A DNA stretch of 64,000 bases from Methylobacterium sp. WL1. Lineage in GTDB: Bacteria > Pseudomonadota > Alphaproteobacteria > Rhizobiales > Beijerinckiaceae. Each line of letters begins with the position of its first letter. The first letter of the stretch is position 1. Below, one piece after another: positions 18,969 to 27,271 of the stretch. Made by a program: the position numbers and the translations under genes. The stretch covers positions 4,734,501 through 4,798,500 of the forward strand of contig NZ_CP042823.1 in the NCBI RefSeq assembly GCF_008000895.1, given 5' to 3'. Under the pieces are notes generated by a model. That model was not told the DNA's origin. It ran no database searches and worked only from the letters and a program-made list of their open reading frames with translations.

Positions 18969-19957
18969 CCCCCTCGGAACCGGGCGCCATGCCGCTGATC
19001 CTCGCCGTCCCGTCCAAGGGACGCCTCCAGGAGAACGCCAGCGCGTTCTTCGGCCGCGCCGGCCTGCGGCTCGCCCAAGGTGCCGGCGCCCGCGACTACC
19101 GCGGCAAGCTCGTCGGCGTGCCGGGGGTCGAGGTCCGCTACCTCTCGGCCTCGGAGATCGCGGCGCAGCTCGCCTCAGGCGCCGCCCATCTCGGGGTGAC
19201 CGGCGAAGACCTGATCCGCGAGACCCTGCCGGACGTGCGCGGCCAGGTCGAACTCCTGACCCCGCTCGGCTTCGGCAACGCCACCGTGGTGGTGGCGGTG
19301 CCCCAGGCCTGGATCGACGTGCGGGCGATGTCCGACCTCGACGAGGTCGCGGCGCTGATGCGCACCCGCCACGGCCGCCGCCTGCGGGTTGCGACCAAGT
19401 ACGTGAACCTGACCCGCCGGTTCTTCGCCGAGAAGGGCGTGGCCGATTACCGGATCGTCGAGAGCCTGGGGGCCACCGAGGGTGCGCCGGCCGCCGGCTC
19501 CGCCGAGATCGTGGTCGACATCACCACCACCGGCGCGACGCTCAGCGCCAACGCCCTGAAGGTGCTGGACGACGGCATCATCCTGCGCTCCGAGGCCAAC
19601 CTGGTCGCCTCGCTGAAGGCGCCCTGGGGCGAGGACCAGCGGACGGCTTTGCGCACCGTGCTCGGCCGCATCGCCGCCGAGGAGCGCGCCCGCACCACCC
19701 GGGAGGTCCGGGCGGCCCTGCCGGAGAGCGGCGCGATCGACCTCGCCACGATCGCGGGCCTGCACGAGGCCGAATTGCCCTACGGTGCCCCGCGCGGGGG
19801 CGACGGCGAGATCGTGATGCGCTGCCCCGAGGGCGCGGTGTTCGCGCTCGCGGGCGCCCTGGTCGAGGCCGGCGCCCGGGCCGTGACGGTCCGGCGGGTC
19901 GACTACGCCTTCGCGGCCGAGAACCCGCTGGCGGAGCGGCTGCTGGCCCGGCTCTAG
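18965..19957 (+). CDS. hisG: ATP phosphoribosyltransferase catalytic subunit
   Basis: HisG joins ATP and PRPP to N1-(5'-phosphoribosyl)-ATP, committing carbon to histidine. The 330-residue product starts MPLILAVPSKGRLQE after an 8-residue leader and has GVTGEDLIRET, VATKYVNLTRRFF and the PRPP-binding loop EIVVDITTTGATLSANAL. It is about 100 residues longer than the short-form HisG enzymes that usually pair with HisZ; the extra C-terminal part (IAGLHEAELPYGAPRGG through the end) resembles the position of the regulatory domain in long-form enzymes. Start codon ATG 18965 overlaps the hisZ stop, so equal expression is expected. Confidence 0.95.
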   Translation: MTPSEPGAMPLILAVPSKGRLQENASAFFGRAGLRLAQGAGARDYRGKLVGVPGVEVRYLSASEIAAQLASGAAHLGVTGEDLIRETLPDVRGQVELLTPLGFGNATVVVAVPQAWIDVRAMSDLDEVAALMRTRHGRRLRVATKYVNLTRRFFAEKGVADYRIVESLGATEGAPAAGSAEIVVDITTTGATLSANALKVLDDGIILRSEANLVASLKAPWGEDQRTALRTVLGRIAAEERARTTREVRAALPESGAIDLATIAGLHEAELPYGAPRGGDGEIVMRCPEGAVFALAGALVEAGARAVTVRRVDYAFAAENPLAERLLARL

Positions 19958-20224
19958 AACGCCCTCCATGGTGCCGACCGGCTCGCGGACGTCCTGACTC
20001 TCGCCTGCACCGGCCGTGTCTCCCGCTCGGCGGCGGATCACCCCGCCGAGCGACCGCAAAACCGACCCGCCACCCCGACGCCGGAGAGGATTTTCCCGCC
20101 CGCGGACGAGACCGTGGGTCGGGCGGCGATGAGTTCACGCACGCGCATGAGCGCCGGGATCGATCGGCCCTGCGGTGCGAGGATCGTCAAACCGGCGACA
20201 CAATGTCTGCTGCGGCCCTTGCTT

Positions 20225-20569
20225 CTATTGCGGTCCCTGCTTGGCGAATTCCGCCAGCACTCCGCGCAGCACCTTCAACCGGGTCTCGTAGAGGCCGCGC
20301 AGGCAGGCGAGGTCGGCGCCGCAGGCGTGGCGCTCCTTGAGCCAGTCCTCCTGGTCGTCGCGCAGCTTGGTCTGGCCGCCCATCGGCAGGACATCCTTCA
20401 GGATGGCGAACCGGGTCGCCATCTCGACATCCATGTCGTTGAGCGGGAGATGCCCGCAGATCGCCCTCTCGTCGGGGGTCTCGGCCTTGTCGCAGGCGAA
20501 GCTCGCGGCCCGGGCGGGGGCGGCGGCGAGGAGCGCCATCGGCAGCAGGAGGGCGAATAGCTTGGTCAT
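20225..20569 (-). CDS. LprI/DUF1311-like small secreted protein
   Basis: This 114-residue periplasmic protein has a signal peptide (MTKLFALLLPMALLAAAPARA) and a mature domain with four cysteines in the pattern FACDKAETPDERAIC and HACGADLACL. The order C-DKAxTPxERAIC matches lysozyme-inhibitor LprI N-terminal (DUF1311) proteins, which bind or inhibit lysozyme in some species; here that function is only inferred. The ATG at 20569 follows a purine-rich TTGGGGGG stretch. The gene lies downstream of hemJ by 75 bp on the same strand. Confidence 0.8.
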   Translation of the reverse strand: MTKLFALLLPMALLAAAPARAASFACDKAETPDERAICGHLPLNDMDVEMATRFAILKDVLPMGGQTKLRDDQEDWLKERHACGADLACLRGLYETRLKVLRGVLAEFAKQGPQ

Positions 20570-20644
20570 GGCCCCCAACGGCCCGGCCGGTGAAAGGCTC
20601 CGGCCCCGACGGCGCAACGGACCCCGGATCACAGGATCCCGGGA

Positions 20645-21076
20645 TCAGAAGCCCGGCTTGACCACCGCCAGGATGACGATGCCGATCAGCAGGAGGGTCG
20701 GCACCTCGTTGAGCACCCGGTAGAACCTGTGCCCGCGGGTGTTCCGGTCGGCTGCGAACTCCTTGACCATCCGGCCGAGCCAGCCGTGGATGCCCGACAT
20801 CGCCAGCACCAGCACAAACTTCGCCTGAAGCCAGGGGCTCGCGTAGAAGCCGCTCATCCAGGCCAGCACCAGCCCGAACGCCCAGGTGGCGATCAGGGCC
20901 GGGTTCATGATCGCCTTGAGCAGGCGCCGCTCCATCACCTTGAAGGTCGCGGATTGCGCCTCCGAGCCCGGCGGCAGGCTCGCGTGGTAGACGAACAGCC
21001 GGGGCAGGTAGAGCATGCCCGCCATCCAGGCGATCAGGCTGATGACGTGCCCGGCCTTGATCCAGTCGTACAGCAC
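20645..21076 (-). CDS. hemJ: Protoporphyrinogen IX oxidase HemJ
   Basis: HemJ oxidises protoporphyrinogen IX to protoporphyrin IX, the penultimate haem step, in the inner membrane. The 143-residue protein has four membrane helices and the family start LYDWIKAGHVISLIAWMAG followed by MLYLPRLFVYH, with the essential His residues in the first and second blocks, and ends RFYRVLNEVPTLLLIGIVILAVVKPGF. The start is a GTG at 21076, six bases after the hemE stop, which gives the usual MLYDW N-terminus. Coupling with hemE places two haem enzymes in one operon. Confidence 0.93.
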   Translation of the reverse strand: MLYDWIKAGHVISLIAWMAGMLYLPRLFVYHASLPPGSEAQSATFKVMERRLLKAIMNPALIATWAFGLVLAWMSGFYASPWLQAKFVLVLAMSGIHGWLGRMVKEFAADRNTRGHRFYRVLNEVPTLLLIGIVILAVVKPGF

Positions 21077-21081
21077 GGGCT

Positions 21082-22227
21082 CTACCGGCGCAGCCGCGCG
21101 AGCATGCGCTCGACATGGGCGACCGGCGTCTGCGGGGTGATGCCGTGGCCGAGGTTGAAGATGTGCGGCAGGCCGGCGGTGGCCTCCAGCACCGCGTCGA
21201 CCCCGGCATCGAGGGCGTCGCCGCCGGCGATCAGCGTATCGGGATGCAGGTTGCCCTGGGTCACCATCGTGGCCGGCACGTGCCGGCGCAGGGCCTTCAG
21301 GTCCACCGCCCAATCCACGCCCACGGCGTCGGCGCCGGTCTCCGGCACCACCCGGGCATGGCCGTCGAGGCCCGAGCCGCGGGCGAACACGATGATCTTG
21401 GCGTGCGGGACCCGTGCACGGACGCCCGCGATCATCCGGGCGATCGGACGGAGCGACCAGCGGGTCAGGGCGTCCACGGCCGCGTCGTCCGGCAGGGCGC
21501 TCTCGGTCACGTCGCCCACAGGCTCGACGATATTCTCGGAGGCCGGCACGGCGCGCGGCAGGGTGCCGGCATGGGATTCGAAGATCTGCACCGCGTCGGC
21601 GCCGGCCTCGAGCTGGCGGACGAGATACTCGGTCTGCACCGTCACGAGGCGGTCGATCAGGGTGTCGACCAAGGCGGTGTCGCCCTCGGCCAGCGCCCGG
21701 GCGGGGGCGAGGTCCGGGGTGCCGCGCCCGCCGATCATGTAGCTCGCCACCGTCCAGGGCGCGCCGCAGAAGCCGAGCAGGGTGGTCTCGCCGGGCAGTT
21801 CGGCACGCAGCCGCCTCACCGTCTCGAAGACCGGGGCTAGGTGCGAAAAAATCGCCGGATCGCCGGCCTCGCGCAGCCGCCCGAAGGCGTCGCGGCCGTC
21901 CAGGGGATCGAGGCGCGGGCCCTCGCCCTCGACGAAGCGCACGTCCTGGCCCAGCGCGTGGGGGACGACCAGGATGTCCGAGAACAGGATCGCCGCGTCG
22001 AAGCCGAACCGGCGGATCGGCTGCAGGGTCACCTCGACGGCGAAGTCCGGGCTGTAGCAGAGGTCGAGGAAGGACCCGGCCTCGGCCCGGCTCGCCCGGT
22101 ATTCCGGCAGGTAGCGGCCGGCCTGGCGCATCATCCAGGCGGGGGGCGGCCCGATCGCCTCGCCCTCGAGGACGCGCAGCACCGCCCGCTCGGACTTGCC
22201 TCCGGACCCGCGCTCCGTCCCCGTCAT
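21082..22227 (-). CDS. hemE: Uroporphyrinogen decarboxylase
   Basis: HemE removes four carboxyl groups from uroporphyrinogen III to give coproporphyrinogen III. The 381-residue cytosolic enzyme has the substrate-binding start [29 protein letters not shown] with its catalytic Asp, [18 protein letters not shown], and the terminal [19 protein letters not shown] 22227 has GGGAG six bases before it; further ATGs at 22239 and 22260 are possible. It is divergent from the PPDK regulator gene across 465 bp. hemJ follows immediately. Confidence 0.95.
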   Translation of the reverse strand: MTGTERGSGGKSERAVLRVLEGEAIGPPPAWMMRQAGRYLPEYRASRAEAGSFLDLCYSPDFAVEVTLQPIRRFGFDAAILFSDILVVPHALGQDVRFVEGEGPRLDPLDGRDAFGRLREAGDPAIFSHLAPVFETVRRLRAELPGETTLLGFCGAPWTVASYMIGGRGTPDLAPARALAEGDTALVDTLIDRLVTVQTEYLVRQLEAGADAVQIFESHAGTLPRAVPASENIVEPVGDVTESALPDDAAVDALTRWSLRPIARMIAGVRARVPHAKIIVFARGSGLDGHARVVPETGADAVGVDWAVDLKALRRHVPATMVTQGNLHPDTLIAGGDALDAGVDAVLEATAGLPHIFNLGHGITPQTPVAHVERMLARLRR

Positions 22228-22692
22228 CGTCGCTCCCATTCCGTCCCCGTCATTCCGCATGCCCGTCAGCGGCCGTCCTGTCGAGTCGAGGCGCGCCGGA
22301 TCCCCACACAGGCCCCTCTCGAAAAGAAAAGAGAGATTCTAGGACTCTGTTTTTTCTATTGGGGGGCCTCAACACGATGGTGCAATCGGATCCACAGGCC
22401 GTCCCCGCCGCCGCGCCGTTAACGAGGCTTTAAAGGATTCGCTCCATGTTGCGAGAACGGCCAAGTCCAACAGCGGCTTGCGAACGCCGAGTCCGGTACG
22501 CGCCCCTGTTGCGTCCCGGATTCTCCCAGGCGCCCGGATTCCGCGCGCCTCGACGGCGTACCTGTGAACGGCGGAGTCGATAAGGCGCGGCCCCTTCGCC
22601 CTGGACCAGCCCGAAGCCGCATCCTATCCACACTCATCGACTCCCTGGCGGCCGGCAGTGGATAACGCCCCCGGCGAGACGAAGGCGACCCG
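22228..22692. other. Intergenic region between hemE and the PPDK regulator gene
   Basis: These 465 bp lie between divergent genes and must contain both promoters. The less GC-rich stretch around 22318-22360 (gaaaagaaaagagagattctagg, gttttttctatt) stands out from the rest. I see no tRNA, small RNA or gene that I can support; short open frames here have biased, arginine-rich translations. Confidence 0.45.
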
Positions 22693-23523
22693 ATGGGCCG
22701 GAGCTACTTCCACCTTCACCTCGTGTCCGACTCCACCGGTGAGACGCTGATCAACGTCGGCCGGGCGGCGGCCGCGCAGTACGAGGGCGTCTCGGCGATC
22801 GAGCACGTCTATCCGCTGGTGCGCTCGGCGGCGCAGCTCGACCGGGTGATCTCGGAGATCCGGGCGGCGCCGGGCCTGGTGCTCTACACCCTGGTGGGCG
22901 GCGACCTGGGCGAGCGGCTCGAAGAGGTCGCCCGCGAGACCAGCTCCCCCTGCCTGTCGGTGCTGCGGCCGGTCCACGACCTGCTGCGCGCCTATCTCGG
23001 GGCCGAGACCACGGCCCGGCCGGGCGCCCAGCACATGCTCAACGCGGAGTATTTCAAGCGCATCGACGCGATGAACTTCACGCTGGCCCACGACGACGGC
23101 AACCTGCCGGAGGACCTGGAGGATGCCGACGTGATCCTGCTTGGGGTCAGCCGGACCTCGAAGACACCGACCTCGATCTACCTCGCCAACCGCGGGCTCA
23201 AGACCACGAACCTGCCGCTGGTGCCCGGCATGCCGCTGCCGCCGGCGATCGAGCGGGCGCGCAAGCCCCTGGTGGTCGGCCTGTTCGCCTCGCCCGAGCG
23301 GATCGTGCAGATCCGTCAGAACCGACTGTCGAGCCTCAACGCCGACGAATCCTCGATGTATGTCGACCGCTCGGCGGTGGCCGACGAGATCACCATGTCG
23401 CGCCGGCTGTTCACCAAGAACCGCTGGCCGACCATCGACGTGACCCGTCGCTCGATCGAGGAGACCGCCGCGGCGATCGTCGACCTCTACCGCGACCACC
23501 GCCTGAAGTTCATCGCCGACTGA
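22693..23523 (+). CDS. Pyruvate, water dikinase / PPDK regulatory protein (DUF299 kinase-pyrophosphorylase)
   Basis: This 276-residue bifunctional regulator uses ADP to phosphorylate (inactivate) and phosphate to dephosphorylate (activate) pyruvate phosphate dikinase or PEP synthase. It shows the N-terminal [14 protein letters not shown], the P-loop [11 protein letters not shown] at 151-161, and [19 protein letters not shown] at the end. In methylotrophs and other alphaproteobacteria this control acts on PEP formation in gluconeogenesis. AAGGCGA, five bases before ATG 22693, is a good ribosome site. The family name is sure; which of the two target enzymes is used is not. Confidence 0.93.
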   Translation: MGRSYFHLHLVSDSTGETLINVGRAAAAQYEGVSAIEHVYPLVRSAAQLDRVISEIRAAPGLVLYTLVGGDLGERLEEVARETSSPCLSVLRPVHDLLRAYLGAETTARPGAQHMLNAEYFKRIDAMNFTLAHDDGNLPEDLEDADVILLGVSRTSKTPTSIYLANRGLKTTNLPLVPGMPLPPAIERARKPLVVGLFASPERIVQIRQNRLSSLNADESSMYVDRSAVADEITMSRRLFTKNRWPTIDVTRRSIEETAAAIVDLYRDHRLKFIAD

Positions 23524-23534
23524 GGCAAGTCCGG

Positions 23535-23641
23535 GGGTCCGAAGGGCTCAGCCCTTGGGGGATTGGGGCGCAGCCCCGCGATATTAGGGTTCTGCCCTGG
23601 ACCCGGAAAAAGGTCGTAGACCTTTCGAAACCATGACCATT
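23535..23641. repeat. Dispersed palindromic intergenic repeat (copy 3)
   Basis: This element lies between the convergent PPDK-regulator and crcB genes. It begins with ccgaagggctcagcccttgg (palindrome 23539-23558), continues with ggggcgcagccccg, and ends with aaaggtcgtagacctttcgaaaccatga. Order and ends match the copy at 11939-12045 read on the other strand. Position between convergent genes would suit a transcription barrier, but no T tract is present. Confidence 0.75.
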
Positions 23642-23642
23642 T

Positions 23643-24032
23643 TCAGCCACCGCTGAGAACCGTCCGCATCAGGGCGATGCCGGCCAGCAGGCCGAGCAGA
23701 CCGGCCGCCACCGAGACCGTCACGTAGAGGGCCGCGGCGGCCAGATGGCCGCGCTCGTATAGGCTGATCGCGTCCAGCGAGAAGGTCGAGAAGGTGGTGA
23801 AGCCGCCCAGCACCCCGGTGGTCAGGAACAGCCGCGCCGGGTGTCCGGCCGCCCCGCGCAGGGCGAAGCTCTCGGCCAGGACGCCCATCAGGAACGAGCC
23901 GAGCACGTTGATGACGATCGTGGCGAGGGGAAACCCGAAGCCCGGCAGCAGACGGGTGACCGCGACGTTGACCCCGTGGCGGGCCCCGCCGCCGAGCCCG
24001 GCCCCGAGGATGACGATGAGGGTGTTGATCAT
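23643..24032 (-). CDS. crcB: Fluoride ion exporter CrcB/Fluc
   Basis: Fluc proteins form dimeric channels that expel F-. The 129-residue protein has four membrane helices and the signatures GAGLGGGARHGVNV, the pore segment TIVINVLGSFLMGV with the conserved Asn, and TTGVLGGFTTFSTFS with the two phenylalanines of the F- pathway. ATG 24032 is preceded by AGGAAGGG. A fluoride riboswitch lies 93 bases upstream on the same strand, so expression should be fluoride-induced. Confidence 0.95.
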   Translation of the reverse strand: MINTLIVILGAGLGGGARHGVNVAVTRLLPGFGFPLATIVINVLGSFLMGVLAESFALRGAAGHPARLFLTTGVLGGFTTFSTFSLDAISLYERGHLAAAALYVTVSVAAGLLGLLAGIALMRTVLSGG

Positions 24033-24125
24033 ACCGGCCCTTCCTGTTCGGTCGGGCGGTGCCGTCACGTCCGCTTCGCGGCGTCGGGCGCACGGCCCCA
24101 CCGCGGACGTCCGGAGCCGCCCGTG

Positions 24126-24186
24126 CGGTAGGAGCCATCAGCCCGGCCTGGCGACGGCCGGGCGGTTATCGGGGAGCCCCATCCCC
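24126..24186 (-). promoter_or_regulatory. Fluoride riboswitch (crcB motif)
   Basis: The minus strand from 24186 to 24126 fits the crcB-motif aptamer. It begins GGGGATGGGGCTCCCC, continues with GATAACCGCC, a GC-rich stem whose arms are GCCCGGC and GCCGGGC, and ends with the hallmark CTGATGGCTCCTACC. The opening GATGG, the CTCC pseudoknot partner and the closing GATGGCTCCTAC are the most conserved parts of this class. The position, 93 bases before crcB on the same strand, fits its known target gene. Confidence 0.92.
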
Positions 24187-24257
24187 ATCCCGGGCAGGAT
24201 TAGCCGAGGACGGGGCCGAGGGGAATCCGGCTCCCCGCCGCACGATCAGCGGTCGCG

Positions 24258-24767
24258 TTACTGCACGGCGGCGAAGTGGCTGCGCTGCTCGATCTGGGCC
24301 GCGTAGAAATCCTCGACGACTTCGCGGACCACCTCGGCCAGGTCGGTCCCGCGGTGCTCGTCCAGGTGGATGTCGCTGCCGACGCTGCGGCCGAGGGCGG
24401 CGCCGGTCGCGCCCGGGACCAGGCGCTCGTTGTAGCGCTGATTGAGGCCCGAGACCGAGATGGTGTTGCTGCCGCCGAGCTCGGGGCCGTACTTGATCTT
24501 GATCTTCTGCTCGGTGTCGGTCCCGCGCAGCTTGGCGCACAGGCTGATGAAGTTGTCCTGGTCGATCTTGGCCTCGAGGCCCGTGATGCTGCCGTGGACG
24601 TTGTCCTCCTCGTTGAGCACTTCCGCCATCAGGCTCAGGACGCCGACCACCGGCTCGAGGGCGCGGTTGCCCTCCTCCAGCAGCTTCCGGCGGAAGTCGT
24701 TGCTGCGGGCGTCGGCATCCTGCAGCCGGGCGCGGAACCGGTCCTTGACGTCGTTGGCGCGTGTCAT
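24258..24767 (-). CDS. Protein of unknown function, 169 residues
   Basis: The gene encodes a soluble acidic 169-residue protein starting MTRANDVKDRFRARLQDADA. There is no signal peptide or membrane segment. An N-terminal helical, possibly coiled part (FRRKLLEEGNRALEPVVGVLSLMAEVL) is followed by a mixed region with EAKIDQDNFISLCAKLRGTD, KYGPELGGSNTISVSGLNQR and an acidic end EVVREVVEDFYAAQIEQRSH. I do not recognise the family. The start is well supported by AGGGAGGA four bases upstream. Unlike most of the window, its 170-bp upstream region is AT-rich (24780-24870), which suggests a strong or regulated promoter. Confidence 0.75.
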   Translation of the reverse strand: MTRANDVKDRFRARLQDADARSNDFRRKLLEEGNRALEPVVGVLSLMAEVLNEEDNVHGSITGLEAKIDQDNFISLCAKLRGTDTEQKIKIKYGPELGGSNTISVSGLNQRYNERLVPGATGAALGRSVGSDIHLDEHRGTDLAEVVREVVEDFYAAQIEQRSHFAAVQ

Positions 24768-24939
24768 GGCGTCCTCCCTGTTGTTTCGAATCAAGTCTTT
24801 GTTGTTGGGATAGCAAAGACTACGAAGCGAAATCAGGTCCCGCAAGACGGTGCAAAACATTGATGCGTGCTCAGAACTTGAGCCGTTGCACAAGAAGCGT
24901 ACCTGCCCGGACGCTATGCAGGGGCCGCCGAAGCCCGGA

Positions 24940-26241
24940 TCAGGCCGCCGGCCCGTCGAGCGGGGCCAACCGGTCCGGACCGGGCGCGCCCGCCGAGAAT
25001 TCGGGCCGCGACAGCGCCCGGGCCAGGGCCAGCAGGTCCGGGACGGGGGCGCCCGCGGTGCCGAACACCGCCCGGTCGAGGGCGGCGAGCCGCACCGCGA
25101 GATCGGGCCGGGCCTGCCAAGTCCGGGCGAGTTCCGGCGACTCCCGGCGGGCGGCCTCCAGGGCTGCGCGGAACCCGGTCGGATCGCCCGCGCGGGCGGC
25201 CCGGTTCAGGGCCCGGCGGGCGGTACCGGACAGGCGCAGGCGCGGCCGGCCCGCGCCGTACCCGATCAGGGCCAGCCCCAGGCCGAAGGCCGCGAGCGCC
25301 GCGGCGGCCGCGACCAGCGGGGACGGCACCGGGGGCGGCGCCCGATCGCCCTCCCGGTCGGGCAGGCCGCCGCCGATCTGCCGGGCCGGGATCTCGGCCT
25401 CGCGCATGGTGCGGGTGTTGGTGTCGAACCACGGGATCGCGATGGCGTCGAGGGGAATCACCTCGGGCACGCCGGGCCGCACGTCCCACTGGTAGGTCGC
25501 CCGGGCCACCGGCCCGGAGGGCGTCAGCAGGGTCTCGCGGGTGACCGGGCCGGCGAAGGTGAGGATGCCCCGGGTGCGCATCACCGGCCGGGGCGGCAGG
25601 CCCTCGGCGACCATGCCCTGGACCTCCAAGGTGACGATCCGCCGGGTGGTCTCGCCGAGCTTCACGGTCTCGGGGTCCGGGCTCCAGGAATCGGTGACCG
25701 CCACGTCGCGGGCGGGCAGCCACCAGGGTTCCTTGACGTCCGGGCCGCCTCCGGCGGCGGTCCAGGCCGCCACCGGGAACGGGATCGGCTTCGAGCGCAC
25801 CTCGACGATCCGCCGCTCTCCGAAGTCGTTGACCGTCAGCTTATGGGTGAAGGGCTCGAGGATGAAGTCGCCCGCGTGGTGCGGGAACACCGCCACGGTG
25901 CGGTCGAACGCGATGGCGCTCTGGCCGTCCGGAAGCTTTGTCTTGCTCCAATGGTCGCGGCCGAGCTGCGTCCAGGAGAAGTTGGCGAGGGTGGGCTGGA
26001 CGACCTCCTCCAGCAGGATCGGCTGCTTGTAGACCCCATGGATCTTCAACAGCACCATCTCGCGGGCGAAGGGCGGGCTGTTGCCGTTGAACTCCGCGGT
26101 GACCGTGAGGGTCAGGTCGCCGGGCTCGATCTCGGCCTGCGCCGGAAGGGGGGCGAGGAGCGCGAGCGCCAGGAGCAGGAGGCGGCTCTGTCGCTTCCGG
26201 CTGCCGGCTGCTGCACGTTCACATCGCGTTGCGCAGGCCAC
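24940..26241 (-). CDS. BatD-like protein of the MoxR/Bat operon
   Basis: This last gene of the MoxR/Bat operon encodes about 433 residues: a signal peptide (RLLLLALALLAPLPAQA), a large periplasmic part with immunoglobulin-like strands (LTLTVTAEFNGNSPPFAREM, TVNDFGERRIVEVRSKPIPF), one membrane helix (LVAAAAALAAFGLGLALIGYG) and a cytoplasmic helical tail. The layout equals BatD/oxygen-tolerance proteins. Together with the VWA proteins it is thought to form an envelope complex linked to MoxR chaperone activity. The start is taken as GTG 26241 because AGAGGGGG stands six bases before it; the further-upstream ATG 26301 would include a repeat-like CTCCCGTACGGGAG stretch. Confidence 0.8.
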   Translation of the reverse strand: MACATRCERAAAGSRKRQSRLLLLALALLAPLPAQAEIEPGDLTLTVTAEFNGNSPPFAREMVLLKIHGVYKQPILLEEVVQPTLANFSWTQLGRDHWSKTKLPDGQSAIAFDRTVAVFPHHAGDFILEPFTHKLTVNDFGERRIVEVRSKPIPFPVAAWTAAGGGPDVKEPWWLPARDVAVTDSWSPDPETVKLGETTRRIVTLEVQGMVAEGLPPRPVMRTRGILTFAGPVTRETLLTPSGPVARATYQWDVRPGVPEVIPLDAIAIPWFDTNTRTMREAEIPARQIGGGLPDREGDRAPPPVPSPLVAAAAALAAFGLGLALIGYGAGRPRLRLSGTARRALNRAARAGDPTGFRAALEAARRESPELARTWQARPDLAVRLAALDRAVFGTAGAPVPDLLALARALSRPEFSAGAPGPDRLAPLDGPAA

Positions 26242-26351
26242 GACGAGCCCCCTCTTCCGTACGGGAGAGGGGACCCGCTCCGCATCCGGTAACGTGGCCA
26301 TCCGGCAGCGCGCCAGGGGAGCCAGACGCGGGCGGAAAAAGTCCCAAAACA

Positions 26352-27271
26352 CTACCACGGATTGCTCCCGGCCGGGATGGCGGTGCCGGCTTCGACCCGG
26401 CGGGTCTGCTCGGCGCGCAGGCGCAGCTTGAGGAAGCGGCCGGGATCGTCCGGCAGGGTCTGGAGCCAGAGCCGGTCGGGGCGGATCTCGTGGGCCTCGA
26501 AGCTCTTGGTCACCCGGCGGACCTCGCGCTCGGGCGCCTCCGCGACCATGGCCGCACCGCCGCCGGTGCGGCCGCGCCCGGCCGCGTCGCCGGCCGAGCC
26601 CCGGCCTGGCCCTTGCCGGCGTCGATCGATTGCTGCTCGGCCTTGCCGCGGCGGGCGACCTTGCTGTTGCCGGGCAGGGACGCGCTGGCGTTGGATTCCT
26701 TGTTGCCGGCCAGGCCCTCGCCGCTGGAGGCGGCGTTGATGTCGTTGTTCTGGTCCTGGTTGGCGGTGTTGTTGTAGCGGGCGCCGTATTGCGCGGTGCC
26801 GTTGGCGATGCCGCCGCCGGGGCCGCGGTCGATCACCTCGGCGACCATCCGGGCGACCAGGGAGCGGTTGGCCTGCGCGTCGGCGTCGCGCGGGTCGAAG
26901 CGCAGGGCCTCGTCGTAGGCGGCGAGCGCGCCCTCGAAATCGCCCGCTCGCGCCAGGGCGTTGCCGAGGTTGTAGCGGGCCCGTTTTCCGCCGTTGCGGA
27001 ATAGCGCGATCGCCTCGCCGTAGCGGCCGGCCTGGTACAGGGCGGCGGCGCGCCAGGCCGGATCGACGATCAGGTCGGCGGCGAGCCCGGGCAGGCCGAG
27101 CGCCATCAGCAGCCGCCCGAACCCGGTGCGGGGCTGCGAGACGGCGAGCAGAGCCACGAGCCCGAGGCCGGCCAGCGCCAGCCCGGCCATCCGGGCGAAC
27201 CGCCGCCAGCCCGGGGGAAGGCCGGCGCGGATCGGGACTGCGAGACCGGTCCTGGACAAGAACCGCTCCAT
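26352..27271 (-). pseudogene. TPR protein of the MoxR/Bat operon (BatC-like), frameshifted
   Basis: The frame starting at ATG 27271 encodes a membrane-anchored N-terminus (MAGLALAGLGLVALLAV), TPR-like text (AALYQAGRYGEAIALFRNGG, ARYNLGNALARAGDFEGALAAYDEALRFDP) and an Asn/Gln-rich linker. At a C run, 26599-26602, it shifts; one extra base restores GKGQAGGSAGDAAGRGRTGG and joins it to the conserved tail RPDRLWLQTLPDDPGRFLKLRL ending at 26352 (920 nt plus one is 307 codons). The start overlaps the stop of the VWA gene upstream (TGATG). BatC-like proteins are scaffolds for the VWA partners. A sequencing error is the simpler explanation than decay. Confidence 0.78.

Noticed and set aside
22318..22345. 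ctctcgaaaagaaaagagag as a terminator after hemE
   Set aside because: It lies upstream of both divergent genes, so it cannot end either transcript; the arms are short and imperfect.
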